64,000 bases of DNA from the NCBI GenBank assembly GCA_947568835.1, contig OX387604.1, positions 7,471,860 to 7,535,859 of the forward strand. The letters run 5' to 3'. Positions 50,204 through 61,976 of this stretch are shown here, piece after piece. The notes beneath the pieces were generated by a model that was given only the letters and a program-made list of their open reading frames with translations, did no database searches and was not told the DNA's origin. How positions within the stretch are numbered: the first letter of the stretch is position 1; the number at the start of each line of letters is the position of its first letter. The position numbers and the translations under genes were made by a program. This DNA comes from Protonemura montana. Taxonomy: Eukaryota > Arthropoda > Insecta > Plecoptera > Nemouridae.

Positions 50204-51154
50204 TTAGATATTATCAACAGATGTTATACTAAAAACAGTAGCAGAATTGGAAAGAGCAAAACGTATATTCTTTTCAAACTTGTCTCGAATCAAGGAAAAT
50301 TCCATTACACTCTTCGGTTTTGCTTCAATCCAAAATTTGTCAAATTCACAATACAAGTAGCTATAAAACTTGTGGAATATGTTTATTGTCGGGAAAACAT
50401 TGACTATGTTGTAGACATGACTTCGGGCAGAGCCATCTTTGAGCAATATATAGGCCATGCTTGTAAGATTGATTCCAACGATAGCAAAGTCATAGCCTAA
50501 TGTAGGGTGATGTGAATGTGCCAGTACGTGACTAGCTGCACTAGAATACTCGGATGCAAAATACAGCATGTTTTCTAAGCCTAAAAGCCCCATGCCTCTA
50601 AAATCAGTTTTGGGATCATCCCCTTGAAATCCTATTTCCTGCCATTGCTTAGTAACTCTGGAAGTAAGAGGAGATGATGGCATTAGAAGCTCCCACAGCT
50701 TCAAAAGCTTAGCTTCATGCTCTGCATTCTCAGCATTGTAGCTTGTCGTTCGAAGTCGTTCAATGTCATGAATCAATTGTCGGTAATCCCAAATTTGTTT
50801 TACACATCTGCCAAATGAGGGTGCAAACTGAGGATGTATCTCTGCATCAATGTCTTTTACTTGTAACACAATTTTTACAGCAAATTTTACACAATTAGTA
50901 TCGGTCGAAAATAAGCCAATAGTACTTAGGCGGTTCAGTGTAGTAATAACGTGGCGAATTTCTGTCGAACGTGACGATTCTAGTGAGTTTTCTACACTGA
51001 TGCAGCGAGGGGCACCTGATTTCTCACCGTAGCACAGTCTTTGAAGTTCACATAATGCAGTTGTTCTATGTAAAAACCATTTAATGTATGGCCTGAAATA
51101 CCACTGAATTAAAGTCCAAAATGACACCAGCTTTTCTAGCATTTCAGAAAACAT
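50204..51154 (-). CDS. Elmod2: ELMO domain-containing protein, ELMOD2-like (Arl2/Arf GTPase-activating protein family)
   Basis: Single uninterrupted frame of 316 residues, about the length of human ELMOD2 (293). The N-terminus is aromatic and hydrophobic (about 10-30), followed by CELQRL as in ELMOD1/2. The ELMO domain covers about 120-290. Its signature WQEIGFQGDDPKTDFRGMG is at 171-189, with Arg186 corresponding to the arginine required for GAP activity in ELMOD proteins. Further matches are HPTLGYDFAIVGINLTSMAY and YCEFDKFWIEAKP. Family members stimulate GTP hydrolysis on Arl2 and Arf proteins and act at mitochondria, lipid droplets or the ER-Golgi. The lack of introns is unusual beside its multi-exon neighbours and may indicate retroposition or intron loss, but the frame is intact. 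Transcribed away from Mlx. Confidence 0.95.
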   Translation of the reverse strand: MFSEMLEKLVSFWTLIQWYFRPYIKWFLHRTTALCELQRLCYGEKSGAPRCISVENSLESSRSTEIRHVITTLNRLSTIGLFSTDTNCVKFAVKIVLQVKDIDAEIHPQFAPSFGRCVKQIWDYRQLIHDIERLRTTSYNAENAEHEAKLLKLWELLMPSSPLTSRVTKQWQEIGFQGDDPKTDFRGMGLLGLENMLYFASEYSSAASHVLAHSHHPTLGYDFAIVGINLTSMAYILLKDGSARSHVYNIVNVFPTINIFHKFYSYLYCEFDKFWIEAKPKSVMEFSLIRDKFEKNIRFALSNSATVFSITSVDNI

Positions 51155-51779
51155 ATTAACTAAACATTGTAAATATCGGCATTGACAGAGACTTTGACAA
51201 GAGCTTATAAAGCTTTGACAGCTATCAAGGATTTAAGGATTTAAGGAATTAGGTTAGGTACGTCCAAAAATGGTAAATAATGTCCGGTACGTCTGTCTCT
51301 TCTAAAGGCCGCCTAACTCTTTCACAAATCGCTAAGTGTAAACGTTTATGAAAACTACGAATGCGCAATGATCTGTGTTTTTAAGTAAAATGCAGCCCTT
51401 TATGCAGTCCAGACTTTATCTGTACACAATCTAAACCACCCCGAAAGTAACGGAGACAGACAACTCAGTCTGCCTGTCTTTGGTCTGCCTCACTCGCCGC
51501 TCAGCAAATATCGCAACACTGTACAAAAAAGCATTGGTGCATTGGTGCACGCAGCTGTTGTGCCAGCTGTGTCAAGTGTCATTTTTGAGATTTCCGAATT
51601 GCGATCATACTGCATTGGTAATATATTACCTGCTGTTAAAGAAGTGTTCACTGGTCGTAAGTTTGCTTTAATTTGATCATAAAATTTTTTTTTGTTGTTA
51701 ATTCTACCAAGTTTGCAATAATGCTTTATTCTCTCTGTTACAGGGTATTTTGGAGGCAAGGTTAAGCCTGGTCGAGAGA
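51155..51779. promoter_or_regulatory. divergent region ELMOD / Mlx, with probable Mlx 5' UTR exon
   Basis: 625 bp lie between the two start codons. On the plus strand a donor GTC|GTAAGT at about 51657 and an acceptor TTACAG|G at about 51743 suggest a short non-coding first intron of Mlx. The shared promoter is probably between 51155 and about 51500. No TATA box seen. The open frames here arise from this UTR exon. Confidence 0.5.
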
Positions 51780-54700
51780 ATGGCCGAGTCACCATATTAT
51801 GACGAGGGTACTACACTTTTTTAATGTAATATGAGGTTAATGATAATATAGCATCATGACAGTTTGCTGCTTAATGATGTGGGACCTAGAGATGAGTTAA
51901 CTACATCAACAGTGACCTCTGTAAAGAGTTAAAACTCTTGAAAACCTAAGAATGGGCCATTGATTTTTCAATGATTTTTATTGTTTATTATTTTTAGAGT
52001 TTATTTGGATGAATTCCTTGCTATTCATTATTCCCTCCATGATAATAGCATCCAGTGGTGTAGCCAGGATATCAATGGTGAGGGGGGGGGGGGGGGTGAA
52101 TTAAGCCTGACAATTTTTGCGTAATAGCAAATAGCAATATATACATTTGTATCTGTTCCGATTGACCATATAGTATGTGACAGTATACAGTAAGTGATTT
52201 TATGTGTTTTGAGGGTTCAAGTCTTGCTCTTGACACAAACACCAATACATCTGGGGTGTGATTCTGTAACTTTAACAGTGGATTTTTGATAGCCAATTTT
52301 TTCCCATGCTCTAAGTGGAACAAATGAAGGTTATCTCAACTTATTTCATCTCATTCTACTAGAATAAAGTTACAGAATTACACCCCTGGGGGTGCACCAA
52401 AAACTGGGTGGCAGAGGGGGGAGGGTAAATTTTAATTAAGGTCATATATTGGTACAAATCAACACACTTCAACTTCAAGCAAAATTTGAAACTCTTCGGT
52501 TTTTTTTAATTTATTTGTTCATAAATTTATGTCACAAATGTTACGCATTTACTTGCTTGAACCACTGCGCAGATTTAATTTGGATGACTTTCGAGAAAAG
52601 GTTTGGGGCTCTTGCCAGGCTATATAAATCTTTAGATTTCCATTCTTTAAAATTAGATAAGCACAACCTTGCACAGGTAATGCTTCAAAAACATACTTAT
52701 TGCTTACCTACATCGATAGAACATCTAAACTTGAGATTCATGAAATCTTGGTTAACCTTGGGCCACCAACTGGACGTTAGTTTAAACTTAAAAGAATTGA
52801 ATTAATTGCAGCTGTCAAATTCTAATTTGTCTTCTTTTTTTGTTCAATAGGTCAACCTAGTTGTGAGAACAGCAATATGAAACTGGAACCAGCCAGCCCT
52901 ACCGAACGTGATCATTATCCTTTCTCTCGTAGTAGTAGCACCGGGTCAATTCATACTCTCTCCTCTTCAAACCACAATACAGGTAACCACGCTTATAAAA
53001 TATATTTGCTCTGTTTTCGAGGCTAAGTGTGAGAGGCACCACAAATATCTGTTTCTCAGAAACTTAAGTGCATGCAATTCCATTGCATTGATTTGCTCCT
53101 TAGATGACGAAGACAGCGACAACAAGGGAATGGCAGTCAGCTACAAGGAGCGCAGACGAGAGGCACATACTCAAGCAGAGCAGAAGAGGCGAGATGCTAT
53201 TAAAAAAGGCTATGACTCACTGCAAGACTTAGTCCCTACCTGTCAACAAACAGATAGCTCGGGCTACAAACTGAGCAAGGCATCAGTTCTTCAAAAGTCC
53301 ATTGATTACATTGAGGTGAAATCATTTTTGTACCTAAATATTATGAATAGGGTGCCAAGAAGCTGGATATTGATTGTGGTGAAGAAGGAAAGCGAGAGAG
53401 AGCGCAACTTACCGGAAAATAAAATTGGCGTCCCATGGTGCTTGGCGTCCCATGGTCCCCGTTCCAAGAAATTTCTTGATGTTGTTAGAGATTTTATGCA
53501 TCTTTAGCAATGATCTCAAATAATGACAAAGAAAACTTGCCAAAACATCTAAATTCTCAAATATTCTAGAAATCGCTTGACACGTGACACCAATTGTCTT
53601 CTCTGACAATGTGCACTCCCCGTCTGTTTTCTTCTTCACCACAATTTATATTTATAGACAAATAATCATGGCACATTTTAATACATTATTAATAGTGCAA
53701 AATTATTTTCTACAAAATGCTACTATTTTATGCTATCCTGAATTTTTTTCAAACTTGTGTTTAAAACAAAAAGAGTGTCTTGTGGAAAGAAATGATCAAT
53801 AAAAAAAATATAAAATAATAGCTTGCAAGTCGTGACAATGGCTTTTGACAGCTAGCAATGCAATTTGCTCGACAAAAACATTTCAACTGCTAAGATTATT
53901 TTTTGATGAAGAAACAGCTTCAATTGAGAACCTTCATGGAATTCAATACTCTCTAGGTACTTAAAATTATAAAATTCTTTAAAATTCTTACATAAACATG
54001 TATAAATATTTTGCCCTCAAATAATTTCTACTGAAGCACATAACTAGCACTTTTTGCATACTTCATTTCTTTGTTACAGTATTTGCAGCAACAGAAAAGG
54101 AAGCAAGAAGAAGAACGTAATGCATTGCGGAAGGAAGTAGTTGCACTCCGCATAATGCAAGCAAATTATGAACAGATTGTCAAGGCTCATCAAAATCAAC
54201 CAGGTCAAGCAGAGGTGCAAGTTTCAGATGAAACAAAATTCCAAGTGGTAATACATTTTGGTCATTTATATTTCCTCCTTACTCTCCTACAACATGCCTG
54301 ATCTCAACATTTTAGTGACACATTTTATACTACTCTAACCTGCATTTTTTTAAATCACCTGTGATGTTCCCATTTCATTCATTACATGCCATGAAATAGA
54401 TGATTATCATTGGTTTATAGTTTGAAGTTGGAGTAACAATGTTAATGTAAAACTTTCCTTCGAGAAACGAGTCCCCAACATGTAGCACAGGTTGTAGCCA
54501 CCGATGGTGCCTGCAGGTGTTGTTTTTAACGAAACTCTGCTAATAAATAATTACGACTCAAAATATTGATGCAAAGATTAATCAACGTAAAATAGTCTCA
54601 AACTCGAGTTTTCTGAAAAAAAAATCAAATCAAATATCTTAACACTCAAAATGACAATGACTCCACCTCAGGGCGACCACTATTTTCATCTGTACATCAG

Positions 54701-56182
54701 TTATCGTCTGGTATTTTTTGCGAAGGCAGTTTAGCATAAACGCTTTGACTCTGTCAATGAATTATAACCCAGTGTTATTACAGTATCAATATAATATTTC
54801 CCGTCATAAAGTTTGTTCTCTCGGGGGCCCAATTCACAAACCCTGGCTACTCCGATCTACCTTCATGTTGTAAGACTGAGGTAGCAAGATGGAGAAATAC
54901 TCAAATGCAATATTGCAGTGAAAACCTTGTTTGCAATCAAACATTTATGAAATAATGTATAACACTGTTCAAAAAGGATAAATTAGTTACTTCAATTAAA
55001 TTAAATTAGTAAGTCAACCGAAAGGTCTGGCGTGTTCAAAACCTCGGTTCTCGTGAGATCAAGTTGAGCAACACTATGCTGGGTCAGTTATTAAGTAGGT
55101 GATCATCATGCACGTGACTATTTCTGTCTGGGAGACGGGCTGGAACGTTGAAAGTTAGTTCGGCAACTTTATTGGCTGTGCTTATCAACCTCTCAACAGC
55201 ATGCTGGCACTGAGTTTTCCCTCCTCTCTTCTAGGCTAGGCTAGAATCAGCATCATTATCATCATCATCATCCACTTGTTCACCGTTGTCATTAGACTAG
55301 TGCTACATGGCCCGTGCTAAAACAGTGCAGTGTTAAACCCCACTAATAAATCAATCAATCACTTGGTCAGACGAAAAAAAACACTGGCTCGTCAACTCTA
55401 TCAAGCCCTCCTTTGAGACAACCTTTCATCTTCTGTTTTATGTCAATAATATTGCCATGTCATTTCTTTTAATTATTTTTATTCAATCTTTGAGGAGAAA
55501 TGCCAGTAATGCTTTTTTCTGAACTGAAAAAGTATTCTTGTTATTTTTGTGTGGTTGCCTGGAATAGGGGGGTGGGGGGTACGTATACCATGGAGCTTTT
55601 GCATTTTACTCCTTGGGTAAAAATAGATTGGGAAAATTGGTCCGTGTGATATATTTCTCGATTCAACTTTCCAATTCGTGGCTCCTTCAGAAAATCAAGT
55701 GTGCATCACATTCCCTGCAAATGCATTCTTTCAAATTCCTAATTTTTCTCCCGGAACGGATTGAAGGCGTCTTTCCTCACTCTTGCGCCTAATTTTGTAG
55801 GCGTTTGTTGTATGCCAGTGAACGCAATTATTTTCTATGTGTCTGTTTAATATTCACACCTTAAAATAGGTATGTGTGAAATTTTGTTATGTCTGAAATG
55901 TTAGTAGCCGATATAAGTGCTATCTGCTATGGTAAAGGATAACTATTGTATATTGTATTCATGGATTGTAGACCAGACATTTACGATTGTTACGTTTAGT
56001 TCCAGGGAGTGATGGACCAGCTGTTCCTATCGTTTGGCAACGTGTCTGTAGCTAACTTCAACGAACTTTCTGGTGGAGTGTTTTCCTGGCTGGAGCAGCA
56101 CTGTAAGCCGCAGACTCTCAACGAAGTGGTTTTGTCCGTACTACGTCAGATTGATGCTCAGCAAACCAGCAACCGGCGTTAA
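51780..56182 (+). CDS. bigmax: Max-like protein X (Mlx / bigmax), bHLH-leucine zipper transcription factor
   Basis: Dimerises with Mondo/ChREBP-type partners to bind carbohydrate-response E-boxes in glucose-regulated genes. Five coding exons: 51780-51807, 52851-52982, 53104-53315, 54080-54247, 56000-56182. All phases agree, giving 240 residues (human MLX gamma has 244). The basic region and helix-loop-helix start at about residue 68 (YKERRREAHTQAEQKRRDAI) and reach LQKSIDYIE at about 124. The leucine zipper is rich in Gln, Lys and Glu (about 125-165) with NYEQIVKAHQ. The C-terminal domain (about 181-240) contains FQGVMDQLF, VFSWLEQHCKPQTL, matching the Mlx dimerisation and cytoplasmic-localisation region. 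The least secure part is coding exon 1 (MAESPYYDE), chosen because it fits phase and donor. DDEDSD before the bHLH is as in human MLX. Confidence 0.93.
52253..52386. mobile_element. foldback MITE-like element in Mlx intron 1
   Basis: Terminal inverted repeats of about 22 bp: ggggtgtgattctgtaactt on the left and aagttacagaattacacccc on the right, one mismatch in 20. Unrelated in sequence to the 11.9/43.0 kb family. No open frame of interest. A run of 16 or so G lies just upstream near 52082. Confidence 0.75.
54430..54606 (-). repeat. dispersed repeat family R, copy 4 (Mlx intron 4)
   Basis: Same orientation as the 19.2 kb copy. Shared blocks: caatgttaatg, cgagaaacgag, aataattacgactcaaaatattgatg and aatcaacgtaaaa. 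A second similar end (agcataaacgctttgactctgtc) at about 54730-54760 suggests a nested or partly duplicated copy. Confidence 0.6.
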
Positions 56183-56497
56183 GTCGAGTGGTCTGTCTTT
56201 AGTTTGTTGTCAATCGTTGCCCAATCATATGAAGCTAGTTCAGGAGGCGGCAAACTCCTAGTTTTCATTCAGCGCTTGTGTCTGCTAGACTGTTTTTCTG
56301 ATATGTTTTGTGATGCCACACACCATTGTGCCATCCGGGCACCTGTTTTGGTGCCCACTTTTACGATTTTCAAATTTTAATGTTAGTTTTAAATTTATTG
56401 CAAAAATACAGAATTATGTTTTTACATCGCTATTATACGCTTGTCAAGATGAGTTTGTTACAAAATATTATTATCAACCTTGCATGGAAAGCAAGGT

Positions 56498-56503
56498 AAT
56501 AAA
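56498..56503 (+). terminator. polyadenylation signal AATAAA for Mlx
   Basis: AATAAA about 315 nt after the Mlx stop codon. Confidence 0.5.
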
Positions 56504-56519
56504 GTATAAGATATAATAA

Positions 56520-58489
56520 TTTAATGTTGATTTAAATTATCTGGTTTGGCAGTTGACAAGTTCCGATTGAAATTTTCACACAGGCGAAATGCTCAAACTT
56601 GCTGACATTTTTGTATTGACTAGTGAGAGGAAGGCAGGGAGGTAAATTGGCTTGAAGGCACTGGTCATTTTACAAAAAGAAAAAAAAACGGTGTTCAACA
56701 CTGTCTGTTGGATAGAAATTGCCATAATTATGCTATGTCATGTGAAAAATCTTGTTTCCATTCAAAACACTTTGTCCACAGGACTGAATTTGGACAAAAA
56801 CCTGCTTACTACAAAAACTATTTGTGGGTGAGCACATAATGTTTGCTCAGCAGTTCCAAATCTGTGGTGCTAACTTACTTTTCTTTAATTTTTTGCAGAA
56901 ACTTACAGGGAATGATAAAATACTTCCTGGGCTATCACAATCATTATCAGGTCTAATGGCTAGACAATATGTACTACAGCTTTCCTGTTTCCCACTTAAA
57001 ATGTATGGATAAGTCGTCAGTGCCTTATTCCTATCGATGTTTGTAATATCTTGAAACCATATTGCGCTTCTAGGGTAACCTGGCAAACGCGCAAGGAACT
57101 AGGACAGTGATAGCAACTAAACGTAGCAGTGTACCGAGTGATACACAAGACCATTTTCAGTGGCACTTGGACCATATGTTAAAATAAGAAATGTGATCTT
57201 GTAAGAAATGTTCCAAAGAGCCATAAAGTGAACTTTAGAATCGATAAAAGCTAAAACCTATCACATGAGGTGCTACAGTAGAAAAATTTCCTTCAAGCTG
57301 TAAAGATATTGCATCAGACTCGAGTCTTGGGCTTTTGCAATTCACATTTGTTGGTCAGCTTCTCATGCTCAAATTAAATGTCTCTTGCCCAATGACCTAC
57401 TAACGTAACAATTTTGCATGGACGGTACTATTTGGGAAAGCAGATGATCAAATTTGGCTCATTGCTCCTTAAAAATTTGCTGTCACTGGACTAGGATTTT
57501 GAATTTGGAATATTTTTACTTTTGAGCTCTATAGTACTCACAATAGACTAGGTTGTAGGAAAGTGTTTTGTGAAATGAACTAGGATCTAGCTGGTAGTTG
57601 AGGCAAGTTGTATTTTATTCTATTATTATTCCTAGTTTTATTGTTATTATTGTGTAGCTTGTCAACTTCCTATCTACTATGCTTCCCACATTCTGGGATT
57701 TGGCCCCAAGTCTTCAATGGGCCATATGAAGATGCATTTGCACTGATGTAGCTATTTATTTTGTTAATAATATAAAATATAAACATTTTTACATTTTCTT
57801 TCACATTCCATCATTGCAATGATTTATTTTCCTAAGCCAAGTTCTATGCTTGCTAAATAAGAAAATTAATACTCAGGCAAGTAATTTTCATACATGTAAA
57901 TAGAAATGAAATTTCTGATAGTTAAAAGTTATAAACACAGTCTTTGATTTCTGCACTTGGACCTGGTCTAAAAATTTCCCCCTCAACTCTCGAGGTCGGA
58001 TCCTACCCAAAAATCCGATTCTATTCTAATCAGAAAAATTTGGACGGACGTCCAAAATAAATTGCTCTTGAAAAAATACAGGCAATTTCGAATACAGTAA
58101 ATTAATGATTTGTCTAAAGTGTTCCATTCTGAGACTTCAGGTCCTGACAGCAGCTGATCCCTGCCAAGAGGCTGCATTTTTCTAAAACTTTGAAACGATA
58201 CCAGTGTCCAGGAGGTCTGAGGGCTGGTTCGATTCTTGCATTTCTGAACAGTTTGAGAGCCATTCTGACATTTTGGTTTCTTCCACTTCCAGGCTGTTTG
58301 GGTAATGCCGAATTTTACAAAAAAATGTGACTGTCAGTTGGGCCTTAAACTTACAGAAACATCTAAATTTTCTTGCCTGTGATTGGAAGTCTCAATGGCA
58401 ATTTTTCTAGCCCCCGCTTTTTATAGGGGTTGATGAAGTTGTAAAATATTTAAAAAATCATACACAATTCACATTTTTCTTGATATGTA
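56520..58489. other. intergenic DNA, nothing recognised
   Basis: AT-rich sequence between Mlx and the small membrane-protein frame. Short frames only. No repeats or RNA genes that I can support. Confidence 0.5.
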
Positions 58490-58768
58490 CTACTTTTCTG
58501 TAAAGCTGCTGTCTCCATTGACTGTAATTCTTGTGTTCTGAGTAGTTAGGGTGGTAGTTGTATTGCGTTCTGCATCATTAATGAAAAAGCTTTCCATGCA
58601 GACCCCTTCGCCCGTATTTGGACCGTTACCAGTGCATTTCTTCTCCCGTAGCTCCAGGCTTCGACATAAGTTTCTGCACACACACCCATAGCATATGAGA
58701 ACACCCATCACGACTGTGATGCCCAAGACTAATATTACAACCACAGAAATGCTGAGATTTGTATCCAT
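58490..58768 (-). CDS. putative small single-pass membrane protein, 92 residues
   Basis: One uninterrupted frame from ATG at 58768. After a six-residue N-terminus comes a strong membrane helix (about residues 7-27, VVVILVLGITVVMGVLICYG), then a cysteine cluster CYGCVCRNLC typical of palmitoylated juxtamembrane regions, and a Thr/Asn-rich cytoplasmic-type tail with NTTTTL. The hydrophobic block is long and sharply bounded, which random AT-rich sequence rarely gives. I recognise no family, and see no clear splice partner. It could be a complete small gene or one exon. Confidence 0.45.
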   Translation of the reverse strand: MDTNLSISVVVILVLGITVVMGVLICYGCVCRNLCRSLELREKKCTGNGPNTGEGVCMESFFINDAERNTTTTLTTQNTRITVNGDSSFTEK

Positions 58769-59637
58769 CTTCGGTAATCAGTAGCCCAAAAATCCGATGA
58801 CTATTAGGTGTCTCAACATTGACAACTGTAACAGAGAGAATATTATAATAGGGCAATAATGGAATGACTTGTGAGTGTGATATGTGTGTATACTTAATAA
58901 GTATAGTATTCAGAATATTTTGTGGGTGTGGCTGTAATCAGGTTTAATTATGGTGTAATGGCCAAGAACCAATTGTTTAAAATATCAAATAGTTTTAGAT
59001 TGGAAGTAGGCATTCGCAAAACAGATTCGTTGACTGAATTGTAGTCTTTTACAACGGGATTAGTTCAAATCCAGAATAATTGATAGCCAAAATAGTATTA
59101 TTGCTGTATTAAGCATATAGATTTACATACCGATGCCAATTATACAAAATGTACGAAGAAGAGTTCGCTTGAGCTTGCTAGCAACTGATCAGCCGTCAAG
59201 AAAATGTTCACTTCATGTAGCTCCTGCAGTAGGAGATTTACACTTTGCAAGAATCTAAAATTAACTGTGTATAATATACGCGTATGGATAAGTATTTTAC
59301 TATCTGTTATGGGACGTTAAGCAGTGGATGCCAGTGCCCTGCATTAAACAGTCAACGGGTTTCTTAACAAAACTGAATTTTTCTTTCACCCTTGAGGTAT
59401 CTTTTGCAATTTCGGCTGCTTGGTGACGTCTATGTACAATGCTGGTCGATTTTTCATTAAATGTTTTGAGATTGGGTGGATAAAATAATTTTAATAATTG
59501 GTGCTATTTGAGGGATGGAGAAAAGTAGTTTCATTGGACAGAAGCGAAATGAATTGGTTGGAAAATATGTGCGCTAATGAAATAAATTAGTCATTAAGGC
59601 TCGCTTAGGTTACTAATCATTAAGGCTGGATAAAGGA

Positions 59638-59722
59638 AGGTAGGTTGGTAGGTACGTAGGTAGGTACTCCGCACTACCATTGAGTTTATTGGTGCACTAG
59701 GTAAGTAGGTAGATAGGTAATG
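59638..59722. repeat. GGTA/TAGG-rich simple repeat
   Basis: Imperfect ggtaggttggtaggtacgta and later ggtaagtaggtagataggta tracts. Confidence 0.8.
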
Positions 59723-61020
59723 CGAGTCCATTTTATACGCTAGCGGCTAGCGCATACATTTAAATTATTGCGTGCACTTGTTTACCTGCAATGTTTGGCT
59801 TTTCGTATGAGCTACTATACTTTTTTGAGGCATGGGGTGCAATGAGGTATGAGCAGTGACCCCATTTATCTATGGTGTGGCCTTTGGTATGATTATGAAG
59901 ATACTAGCAACCCATGTTAGGTTTAGTACACATGTGGCGTTGCAATCAGGAGGGATGCCATTGAAAGTAAGACTTGGTGATAACTTTTTGCGTAAAAAAT
60001 TGGACCGTAACTTTTCAAATGTACCAAATTGTTGCTATAAATCTTGCTCGGGGTGAAAAGTGAGTGTTTCGAAATTGGGTACGTTACGTTTTCAAGCACT
60101 GGATTTTTATGGTCACAGATTCTACAGGTTGGAATTTTTGGATTCTAAATAATAACTACAAAGACCTGGACCGCATCGCCTTGCCATTACATTCAAGGTA
60201 CGTCTCAATGACGAGTGCAGAAGTCAAAGGGAATAAGTCTTTTGAGTTCTTGTCAGATGGTCCCTGCTTGACTTCATGTTCTCCTTTTACATCAAGTCCC
60301 AAGAGTTCGATCCAAAATTAGTACATCCATTGAGGGAAAGACTACAATAATACAATCCATACTTCGGGTAGTATAGGTATAGTATAAGAAAATAAAGAAA
60401 ACACTGTTGGGAATGCACATGTTTTTATAAATAACTACGTGTTCATGGCATCTTCTTCAGTCGAAGAATGAAATTGACACATTTTCAGTTCGTGATAATA
60501 ACTTACAGCACGTGTTAAATAGCAAATTTACATCATAATTTATCATTTGAATTGGAATGCAAAGCATTGATTCTACATATTTTCACATATAAATTGTATG
60601 GTATAGTACAGTCAAACAAAACATGTAATTCTTTCAAAAGAGTAGGTGCAGATTAATGACTTAAACACATATATTTTTCTGTGTATTTACGACGTACTAG
60701 TTGAGTGTATGCAAAAATATGTATGCAAATGATCAGTGATGCCAAATGCCAGTGCTCCATGTGCGTTATATTTTAGATCATAATGGCACTGTTGTAAAAT
60801 GGCATGGTGATTTGATCGATTAACCACGAGAGATATTAAGTAGAGATGAATTCTATTCACAGTTTATATGTATATGTATGGTAGAACTGGCCACAAGATT
60901 ATCAAGCTGTGAAGGCCTAACAAAACCTTACTCTAGTCACTACACGTTTTATTTGATTAGTTACGAATTTAGAATTCATTTATATCGCACTTGCGTAGCA
61001 CAACGCGTTACCGGCCAAGG

Positions 61021-61090
61021 ATACAATAATAAAAATAATATTAATAATATTAATAATAATAAAAAATAATTATAATAATAATAAAATATA
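61021..61090. repeat. AAT microsatellite
   Basis: Runs of aataataaaaataatatt type, nearly pure A/T trinucleotide repeat. Confidence 0.85.
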
Positions 61091-61278
61091 TGTGAGATAA
61101 CAACATTTCAAAAATGTGTTAGCAAAAAAGGAAAACTTCTCAAAGAGGAAAATCTCGCCCATCTTTCGTGTAAGAAGATTTCTTCGGATAACAATCACAT
61201 AATCAGTTTCCAATTGGCTTTCGATTACTAGGAGTAAGAAAAATACAATATTTACTGCGCCAATACGATGAGAAGATT

Positions 61279-61976
61279 CTACTTATAAATCATATGCTGT
61301 GGTAATATATACTCGGCTATTGTGTACAATAATTTAGCATACCAATATATACCATTCGGCGGTGGCGCCGATTCCTTTCTTGAGATATGATCGTCGTCCC
61401 AAGATCGCACGGGGTGGGATATCACACGGTAAAACCTCGTTAAACTGACTTTCACATTACTGTACATCCTAACCGGCGCAAACGACCAGTGTGCAATGCT
61501 GTGACTGTCCACAACAGCGTAACAAGATGCTATTATGTCATCGACTACGACTGTACCTAATCTTGTGAGTGGTGCGTACACACCTTGCTCGAGAATTGCT
61601 GCTATGTGTGTGACTTGATCAAGTACGGCCTTAGATCGGTCGTGACCTCTTATCAAGATATTGTCTCCGCGTTTCACATGCTCGGCGAACACTGCTCGTC
61701 TTTCAGAACCTTCGCCGATAATTAACAAATGGGAAGGAGTTACTGTTAATATTTTTCCACTGCTGGTGGTGATTCGCAAGAATTCACGCTTCTCGAGAGG
61801 GCCACGGTCGAGGAATAAGAGGACTTCGCTGTATGTGAGATGTCCAGTGGTGAGGTCCATTGACAGCACTTGATCTCCGATGACCAGCTCGGAGAGCCTT
61901 TGCCGCGAACCATCCAGGGTCTGCACCGTTGACTCTCCGGTGAAGCATCCCCCGGACTTGGCAGCTTGGGACGATT
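61279..61976 (-). CDS. hh: hedgehog, last exon (autoprocessing C-terminal domain; 5' partial)
   Basis: Encodes the C-terminal half of the Hedgehog precursor, which cleaves itself and attaches cholesterol to the secreted N-terminal signal. The exon begins at an acceptor (TGTTCCAG|AA) and has 231 codons plus stop. KSGGCF is the Gly-Cys cleavage site that forms the thioester. The Hint fold follows: GESTVQTLDGSRQRLSELVIGDQVL, YSEVLLFLDR, then VTPSHLL, whose Thr and His assist catalysis, and GVYAPLTRLGTVVVDDIIASCYAV with the conserved SCY. HWSFAPVR and IYWYAKLLYTIAEYIL form the sterol-recognition tail. All key residues are present. The frame stays open beyond the acceptor to 62148, but that part is intron. 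The signalling-domain exons must lie on the minus strand beyond 64000. Confidence 0.96.

Larger units (their letters stand above)
58857..61278. other. intergenic DNA, simple repeats only
   Basis: Includes TAGG/GGTA-rich tracts at about 59638-59722 and an AAT-type microsatellite at about 61021-61090. Open frames (for example 60064-60321) show no recognisable domain. The 3' UTR of hedgehog should lie just below 61279. Confidence 0.5.

Noticed and set aside
53316-53507. Extension of Mlx exon 3 past the ATT-GAG|GTGAAA donor
   Set aside because: The next exon (54080) continues the leucine zipper in phase as in human MLX, so the extension is intron.
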